Shown here piece by piece: positions 6,146 to 10,125 of a stretch of DNA of 10,125 nt. A program made the translations under genes and the position numbers. Position 1 is the first letter of the stretch; every line of letters starts with the position of its first letter. The notes below the pieces were generated by a model. The model made no database searches. It was not told where the DNA came from and saw nothing but the letters and a program-made list of their open reading frames with translations. This stretch comes from Candidatus Methanomethylicia archaeon (GTDB lineage Archaea; Thermoproteota; Methanomethylicia; Methanomethylicales; Methanomethylicaceae): the NCBI GenBank assembly GCA_024464205.1, contig JANHAI010000022.1, positions 1-10,125 on the forward strand. Reading direction: 5' to 3'.

Positions 6146-6457
6146 TTACTGCGGTTTAGGTGCTTTTCCAGAGATCTTTATCTCGATCGTGGAGACGTTC
6201 TTTGGTGGCTCTCCTAGAACCTCTGTGCCTATGCTGACGGTCTTCGTAACGTTCGCTCCGCTAAGGAATCTCTTGGAGACGACCTCGGCAACGTCAACTG
6301 CGCGTGAGATAGCCCTGCCTCTCGCCTTGACGGTTATCTCTCCGCTCTCAGTGAGCTGCATCAGAGCTGCCATCGCATAGCTCATGATTGGTTTCTTGCC
6401 AACCAGTATAACGTCTCTAGGCATAGCCTTGTCAAGCTGTGTTTCGCCTTCAGCCAC
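6146..6457 (-). CDS. albA: Chromatin protein Alba
   Basis: A 103-residue Alba-family nucleic-acid-binding protein that coats archaeal DNA and also binds RNA. Visible signatures are DVILVGKKPIMSYAMAAL, with the paired lysines 21-22 that contact DNA, then EITVKARGRAISRAVDVAEVV and VSTIEIKISG, the last strand of the fold. The start is a GTG at 6457, decided by a very strong ribosome binding site: GGAGGTGA read on the minus strand at 6471-6464, six bases upstream. Lys22 is at or near the lysine that is acetylated in Sulfolobus Alba. The gene is convergent with the moaD-like gene and divergent from a methyltransferase. A candidate TATA, CCTTAAAAGG on the minus strand at 6521-6512, would give a leader of about 35 bases containing the ribosome binding site. 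Confidence 0.95.
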   Translation of the reverse strand: MAEGETQLDKAMPRDVILVGKKPIMSYAMAALMQLTESGEITVKARGRAISRAVDVAEVVSKRFLSGANVTKTVSIGTEVLGEPPKNVSTIEIKISGKAPKPQ

Positions 6458-6463
6458 AATGGT

Positions 6464-6471
6464 TCACCTCC
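6464..6471 (-). promoter_or_regulatory. Strong Shine-Dalgarno sequence of alba
   Basis: On the minus strand GGAGGTGA is a full match to the anti-Shine-Dalgarno of archaeal 16S rRNA. It is placed six bases before GTG 6457 and decides that start. Most other genes in the window have weak sites or none, which fits high expression of this abundant chromatin protein. Confidence 0.75.
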
Positions 6472-6500
6472 GGAGGCAAAGTATCGGCAACCAATAACTT

Positions 6501-7136
6501 ATGAGGCAGTTCCTTTTAAGGTTTCCACGTCAGGATGGTCCGGAAGGCTTGGAGAAGCGCAGGCTCATGAAGGAGTACGATGCGACCGCCCCAGCATACG
6601 ATATGCGCTACAGGGAGGAGCAGGAGCTGAAGATAGGGTTCATCCTCTCGAGGGTGCGGCCCCGTGGTGGCGTTGTCCTGGATGCCGGCTGTGGGACTGG
6701 CATGTTGCTCGAGAAGATCGTGCAGTCTAGCTTTGCCATTGGGATTGACACGTCTATCAAGATGCTGGAGGAGGCGAAGGGGAAGGGATTTCCGGACCTG
6801 ATCCTCGCGGACCTCGAGGCCCTCCCCCTGGTCGACGGGTGCTGCAAGACAGTCTATTCGATAAGCGTGTTGCAGCTATTGGGCGACCCAGCGAAGGCGA
6901 TCGGCGAGCTGATGAGGGTGTTGGAGCCTGGCGGCGAGTTCGCGATATCTTTGCTGGGGAAGGCCAAATTCGCAAGGGGGCTACAGATCAGCGGGGCGGT
7001 TTACAGAGAGGACCAGTCCGAGAGCCTGAAAGACACGTTCTACACCGGGCACAAAGAGACGGCAGAAGGGCAGGGGCGCAGGCACATTACGACAACTTTT
7101 TATAATAAACTGAACCACCGTAGAAGTGGTGTTTGA
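6501..7136 (+). CDS. Class I SAM-dependent methyltransferase (substrate unknown)
   Basis: A 211-residue Rossmann-fold methyltransferase. Motif I is VVLDAGCGTGMLLEKI at about residues 53-68 and binds S-adenosylmethionine. Acidic motif II is AIGIDTS at about 79-85, and LILADLEALPLVDG follows at about 99-112. Motif IV region TVYSISVLQLL and the post-motif MRVLEPGGEFAISLL complete a UbiE/MT11-like core. The substrate cannot be told from sequence. RRLMKEYDATAPAYDMRY before the core is typical of archaeal members. ATG 6501 is the outermost start. TTG 6549 and ATG 6567 are real alternatives because the only TATA-like sequence nearby, CCTTTTAAGG at 6512-6521, lies inside the longest version. The C-terminal tail after KDTFYTGHKE overlaps the promoter and first codons of the Lsm gene and may be poorly conserved. 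Confidence 0.85.
   Translation: MRQFLLRFPRQDGPEGLEKRRLMKEYDATAPAYDMRYREEQELKIGFILSRVRPRGGVVLDAGCGTGMLLEKIVQSSFAIGIDTSIKMLEEAKGKGFPDLILADLEALPLVDGCCKTVYSISVLQLLGDPAKAIGELMRVLEPGGEFAISLLGKAKFARGLQISGAVYREDQSESLKDTFYTGHKETAEGQGRRHITTTFYNKLNHRRSGV
6512..6521. promoter_or_regulatory. Candidate TATA-like box between alba and the methyltransferase gene
   Basis: CCTTTTAAGG on plus reads CCTTAAAAGG on minus. Initiation about 25 bases away would fall near 6492 for alba, upstream of its ribosome binding site. For the methyltransferase it would fall near 6542, just before TTG 6549 and ATG 6567. A second AT-rich candidate, AATAACTTATGAG, lies at 6493-6505. Confidence 0.35.
7097..7109 (+). promoter_or_regulatory. 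TATA-like box of the lsm gene, inside the methyltransferase 3' end
   Basis: TTTTTATAATAAA is the best TATA-like sequence on the plus strand of the window outside the metK leader. Its centre is about 23-25 bases before the GTG codons at 7126 and 7129, which predicts a leaderless lsm transcript. It sits within the last dozen codons of the upstream gene. Confidence 0.6.
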
Positions 7137-7371
7137 TTTGCCAAGTGAACCAATAAGGCTCCTAAACAAGTCTTTGCACAACCAGATACTAGTGAAGCTC
7201 AAAGACGGCCACGAATACATAGGGAACCTGCAGAAGTATGACATGACGATGAACCTTATACTCACCGACGCGATCGAGGCCGCGGACGACGTGAACCGAC
7301 CAGTAGCCAAATACGGCAAGATTCTTGTCAGGGGAAACAACATCCTTTACATAAAGACGGTAGCGCCATGA
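7126..7371 (+). CDS. Lsm/Sm-like archaeal RNA-binding protein (SmAP)
   Basis: An 81-residue Sm-fold protein expected to form a heptameric ring that binds U-rich RNA. The Sm1 motif spans about residues 11-46 and includes LKDGHEYIGNLQKYDMTMNLIL, with Asp39 and Asn43 at the RNA-binding loop. Sm2 is GKILVRGNNILYI at 64-76, with Arg69-Gly70-Asn71 completing the uridine pocket. GTG 7126 is used here; GTG 7129 and TTG 7138 would shorten the tail by one or four residues without touching the fold. The TATA-like box at 7097-7109 suggests its own leaderless transcript, although the first 11 bases overlap the methyltransferase gene. In many archaea lsm precedes the ribosomal protein L37e gene; here metK follows instead. 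Confidence 0.93.
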   Translation: MVFDLPSEPIRLLNKSLHNQILVKLKDGHEYIGNLQKYDMTMNLILTDAIEAADDVNRPVAKYGKILVRGNNILYIKTVAP

Positions 7372-7406
7372 TAGTTGCGTCGCCTGAATTTATGGGGAAA
7401 ATTATT

Positions 7407-7421
7407 GGCAGTAATATTGCC
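7407..7421. repeat. Inverted repeat upstream of the metK promoter
   Basis: GGCAGTAATATTGCC is a near-perfect 15-base dyad: seven pairs around a central A, with one G-T mismatch. It lies just upstream of the AT-rich metK promoter region, where a regulator could bind. It might also be a weak hairpin at the end of the lsm transcript, since CTTTAG follows, but the T-run is short. Confidence 0.4.
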
Positions 7422-7426
7422 TTTAG

Positions 7427-7443
7427 AAAATAATATTAATTAG
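7427..7443 (+). promoter_or_regulatory. AT-rich promoter region of metK
   Basis: AAAATAATATTAATTAG is the most AT-rich stretch in the 114-base spacer 7372-7485. A start of transcription about 25 bases downstream, near 7460, would leave a leader of about 25 bases. That leader would contain GAGGT at 7474-7478, seven bases before ATG 7486. No riboswitch-like fold would fit in it. Confidence 0.5.
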
Positions 7444-7485
7444 CAATCATTGGTTAGCACAGTCAAATTAGTTGAGGTCATGGTT

Positions 7486-8703
7486 ATGGGCTCAAGGAGC
7501 ATTGTCGTAGAGAAGCTCAATCAGGATCCCGTTGGATCCCATGCAGTAGAGTTCGTCGAGAGGAAGGGACTCGGCCATCCGGACTACATAGCGGACAGCC
7601 TGTCCGAGGAGCTGAGTCTTGAGCTCTGCAAGGAGTACAAGAAGAGGTTTGGGACGATCCTACACCACAATGTCGATAAGGTCCTCCTTGTTGGGGGGCA
7701 GTCGATGCCTCGCTTCGGGGGCGGGGAGGTGATAACCCCGATATATGTGGTGATGTCTGGGAGGGCAACGACCGAGGTAAACGTGGACGGTGAATGGGAG
7801 ATAGTCCCGGTGGGGAGGCTCGCTGTGGAGGCGGGAAAGGCATGGATAAAGAGGAACCTGAGGTTCCTTGATCCTGAGAGCCACGTCATTATCGACCACC
7901 GGATCGGTAAGGGATCGATGGACCTGGTCTGCAATTTCGAAGGCAGGAACGGCAAGACTTGCGCGAACGACACCTCTTTCGGAGTCGGCTACGCCCCGTG
8001 GGACGCCTTGGAGAGGCTCGTCTACGATGCTGAGAAGTTCGTTAACTCGGAATACATAAGGAAGAGGCTCCCGGAGGTCGGGGAAGACGTGAAGGTCATG
8101 GGCCTCAGAACGGGCAAGGAGATAAAGCTCACGATTGCAGCAGCTATGATATCATCGAAGGTGCATGACCTTTCGCATTATCTCTCGGTTAAGGACGAGC
8201 TGAAGAGGGCCATAGAGGACTACGTTACGAAGAAATGCGAGCTCCCTGTCGAGGTCTGCCTTAACAATGCTGACCTGCCCCAGAGGGAGATAGTTTACAT
8301 CACGGTCACAGGGACATCCGCCGAGATGGGAGACGACGGCGAGACCGGTAGGGGCAACAGGGCCAACGGCCTCATAACGCCGCAGAGGCCTATGTCGCTC
8401 GAGGCGACTGCCGGCAAGAACCCCGTGAGCCATGTCGGCAAGATATACAACGTGGTTGCGGACTCGATAGCGAGGAAGGTTGCAGACCTAAAGGGCGTCG
8501 AGGAGGCTTACGTGAAGATTGTCAGCCAGATCGGTAGGGCGATTGATGATCCGCACATGGCTAACGTGCAAGTCGTCCTCCAGGGAGGAATGGGGCTGAC
8601 GGATGAGCTCAGGGGCGAGATCGAAGGGATCTCGAATGAGGAGTTCTCCAGGATAGATAATGTCACAGACGAGATACTTGCGAGGAAGGTCACTCTTTTC
8701 TGA
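7486..8703 (+). CDS. metK: Archaeal-type S-adenosylmethionine synthetase
   Basis: A 405-residue methionine adenosyltransferase of the archaeal class, making SAM from methionine and ATP; such proteins are usually about 400 residues. Signature stretches are [15 protein letters not shown] at 25-39 (the GHPD nucleotide-binding element), [16 protein letters not shown] at 56-71, [13 protein letters not shown] at 83-95, [12 protein letters not shown] at 137-148, [12 protein letters not shown] at 160-171, VKVMGLR at 202-208, [28 protein letters not shown] around 286-313 and [10 protein letters not shown] at 347-356. The ATG at 7486 is chosen because GAGGT at 7474-7478 is seven bases upstream. ATG 7480 is too close to that site, and the longest version from TTG 7450 would cross the predicted transcription start. 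It supplies SAM for methyltransferases such as the one upstream. Its last 14 bases overlap the convergent DUF460 gene. Confidence 0.96.
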   Translation: MGSRSIVVEKLNQDPVGSHAVEFVERKGLGHPDYIADSLSEELSLELCKEYKKRFGTILHHNVDKVLLVGGQSMPRFGGGEVITPIYVVMSGRATTEVNVDGEWEIVPVGRLAVEAGKAWIKRNLRFLDPESHVIIDHRIGKGSMDLVCNFEGRNGKTCANDTSFGVGYAPWDALERLVYDAEKFVNSEYIRKRLPEVGEDVKVMGLRTGKEIKLTIAAAMISSKVHDLSHYLSVKDELKRAIEDYVTKKCELPVEVCLNNADLPQREIVYITVTGTSAEMGDDGETGRGNRANGLITPQRPMSLEATAGKNPVSHVGKIYNVVADSIARKVADLKGVEEAYVKIVSQIGRAIDDPHMANVQVVLQGGMGLTDELRGEIEGISNEEFSRIDNVTDEILARKVTLF

Positions 8704-10125
8704 GCGACTCTTTCATCCTCTCCTTTTTGTACTCCTCAATAAGGTCTTTCATGCTGACGGGTTTGCTGTGCCTGTACCTCTGCATCCTCTTGCGGGCTTC
8801 GCTCAAGGCACAGTCTAGCTTCTCTTGCGAGACAAAGACCCATTCCCCCGCTTCCTGGAACTCCAGCGACCCAGGCAGTATGACTGGCACCCCCCTGTCG
8901 AGGAGCTGGGTTTCTGCCAACTTGTTGACTGAGGCCAATGCAATAATGGCTGCAGGAGGGGTCCCCATCAATTTGCCCATCAGATCGCTGCTCAAAGGTT
9001 CGACCCTTTCGATTGCGATCAGGCCGCGGGGATCCGCGGTCCAGACTGGCGCGCAGTCTCTGTCAAGGCTTCTCCTTTTCGGGAGCGCAATTACGGAGCC
9101 TGCAGCCAGGCCCTCCAGCGTCTTGCGCAGCCGTATCGACTCGGAACGCTCTGCCTCGAGCTGGTTCCTGATAAGGGATAGCTCGTTGAGCAGCGAGGAG
9201 ATCCGCCTCTCCAACTCGTAGCTATCTAGCGACCTTTTGGGCATTGCGCCAATCCTTGCGAGTCGGAGCGCATTTTTCAGCTCATCTATCTCCTCCTCGA
9301 ATGCTCTGTTCTTCTCGAGGAGCGCATCCCTCTCCAGCTCTAAGAGCTCCAGCTTGGATTCGAGCGCCTTTATTCGCCCGGCCTCTGAAGGCACCCTCTT
9401 CTTGGGCGGCTGGGGCGGCTCGGCGGCAGGCTTAGACTCAGCTTCGATGGCGTCGCTGATGCTGAAGCCCTTCAGAACCAACGCACGGACTGCGTCGAGG
9501 TCTGCCCCCTTGCCCTCGCTCCTGACATGCGCCTCGCATTGATCGAGCTTGTTCTTATGGAGGGAGTATGCCTTCAGGGCGGCCGAGAGTGCGTCTCGCT
9601 GGTGCGTGTCGGAGACTTTTATCCCCTGCTCTGCTGATGCCTTCTCGACGATCTCAGACTTCTCAAAGGTCTTGAGGGACTTCTGCGGGAAGAACAGATC
9701 GGCCTTGTGGAGCGCGGCGAGCTTGGAGATCATCCCTGGAGGGGGGCTTACGTCGGAGGCGAAGAGGATCGGCTTTCCATACTCCGTCAGAACCCTGGTT
9801 ATCTGTCCTCTCGTAAAGCCCCTTCCGCTCGAGAGGTGCAGCACCCTTCCGTTCAGGTCGAGGACCGCCAGCCCCGTCACCATCCCTGGGTCTACGCCGA
9901 CTATCAGATGCCTCTTCTGGGCTTTCCCGCCCTCAGACCGCAAGGCCGAATATTCAAAAGTCTTTGCGGGTGTAGGCACGACCCTGACATTGATGCTTGA
10001 TGTGCGCAGAGGGCGGGCGACGCCAAAGAGGGATCGCCTGTCAGCGTAGACGACGAAGGAAGCGCCATCGACGCCATGCGCCCCCCGCTTGATTGAGAGG
10101 TCGTAGTCGAGCTTGCGAGCGTCCA
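8690..10125 (-). CDS. DUF460/COG2433 RNase H-fold protein, RuvC/YqgF-like (partial, 5' end outside window)
   Basis: The minus-strand frame is open from the right edge to TGA 8690-8692, giving 477 residues of a longer protein. The 48 residues before the GTG at 9979 (DYDLSIKRGAHGVDGASFVVYADRRSLFGVARPL in part) continue the same family, so that GTG is not the true start. Counting from the GTG codon, LIVGVDPGMVTGLAVLD at 25-41 is the first RNase H-fold acidic strand, ASDVSPPPG at 74-82 the second, and DTHQRDALSAALKAY at 124-138 the third acidic motif. A proline-rich linker at about 184-195 leads to two charged coiled-coil stretches at about 201-243 and 253-290, then a small C-terminal domain and a basic tail ([12 protein letters not shown]). 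The fold suggests a nuclease acting on RNA or branched DNA, but I know of no settled function. It converges on metK with a 14-base overlap. Confidence 0.87.
   Translation of the reverse strand, partial: DARKLDYDLSIKRGAHGVDGASFVVYADRRSLFGVARPLRTSSINVRVVPTPAKTFEYSALRSEGGKAQKRHLIVGVDPGMVTGLAVLDLNGRVLHLSSGRGFTRGQITRVLTEYGKPILFASDVSPPPGMISKLAALHKADLFFPQKSLKTFEKSEIVEKASAEQGIKVSDTHQRDALSAALKAYSLHKNKLDQCEAHVRSEGKGADLDAVRALVLKGFSISDAIEAESKPAAEPPQPPKKRVPSEAGRIKALESKLELLELERDALLEKNRAFEEEIDELKNALRLARIGAMPKRSLDSYELERRISSLLNELSLIRNQLEAERSESIRLRKTLEGLAAGSVIALPKRRSLDRDCAPVWTADPRGLIAIERVEPLSSDLMGKLMGTPPAAIIALASVNKLAETQLLDRGVPVILPGSLEFQEAGEWVFVSQEKLDCALSEARKRMQRYRHSKPVSMKDLIEEYKKERMKESLRKE
8691..8728 (+). terminator. 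Pyrimidine-rich termination region after metK
   Basis: Around and after the metK stop the plus strand is pyrimidine-rich, with TCTTTTC at 8694-8700, CTCTTTC at 8708-8714 and CCTTTTTG at 8722-8729. The TTTTT at 8724-8728 is the best candidate for termination. All of it lies within the 3' coding end of the opposing gene, so metK transcripts probably carry a short antisense tail. Confidence 0.35.

Noticed and set aside
7372..7485. SAM riboswitch or small RNA gene before metK
   Set aside because: The expected leader is only about 25 bases, and the spacer shows just one short dyad and an AT-rich promoter, with no conserved riboswitch core.
9977..9979. GTG at 9979 as the start of the DUF460 protein
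   Set aside because: The frame is open upstream to the window edge, and the 48 upstream residues look like the middle of the DUF460 protein, so the gene begins outside the window.
1..10125. tRNA genes, CRISPR repeats, insertion sequences or attachment sites
   Set aside because: All spacers are under about 115 bases; none folds as a tRNA, and no spaced direct repeats, terminal inverted repeats or transposase frames were seen.

Overview
The window is a dense stretch of archaeal chromosome. The diagnostic genes are Alba, a SmAP-type Lsm protein, the archaeal form of S-adenosylmethionine synthetase, a COG2433/DUF460 protein, a two-subunit class I fumarase and a tungsten-type aldehyde:ferredoxin oxidoreductase (AOR). 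Heavy AGG/AGA arginine usage, GTG and TTG starts, TATA-like boxes close to start codons and T-rich gene ends all fit an archaeon. The gene set suggests an anaerobic member of the TACK side (for example Bathyarchaeia-like), but that placement is inference. No rRNA, tRNA, CRISPR array, insertion sequence or phage gene was seen, and no gene-free stretch exceeds about 115 bases.

Layout. 1-958 (minus): N-terminal part of an NFACT/RqcH ribosome-quality-control protein, cut by the window edge. 940-1260 (plus): small three-helix membrane protein resembling EMC6, whose 5' end overlaps rqcH. 1235-1705 (minus): unrecognised soluble protein. 1773-3165 (plus): fumarase alpha and beta subunits with overlapping frames. 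3198-5705 (minus): one 835-codon ORF joining a complete AOR to a complete hexulose-6-phosphate synthase (HPS) domain. 5771-6049 (plus): MoaD-like sulfur carrier, divergent from the AOR-HPS gene. 6146-6457 (minus): Alba. 6501-7136 (plus): class I SAM methyltransferase. 7126-7371 (plus): Lsm protein. 7486-8703 (plus): MetK. 8690-10125 (minus): DUF460 RNase H-fold protein, its 5' end outside the window.

The most interesting object is the AOR-HPS fusion. HPS interconverts hexulose-6-phosphate with ribulose-5-phosphate plus formaldehyde, and AOR-family enzymes interconvert aldehydes, including formaldehyde, with their acids using ferredoxin. One polypeptide carrying both could pass formaldehyde between the two sites. 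It could oxidise the formaldehyde released while pentoses are made, or reduce formate and fix the product onto ribulose-5-phosphate. The adjacent MoaD-like gene, probably sharing a bidirectional promoter, could serve tungstopterin synthesis for the same enzyme. This functional reading is inference; the fused reading frame and the domain motifs are directly visible.

The rest is mostly conserved information-processing and central-metabolism genes in short divergent or convergent pairs. Several intergenic spaces have one AT-rich box suitably placed for both flanking genes, and three gene pairs overlap at their ends.
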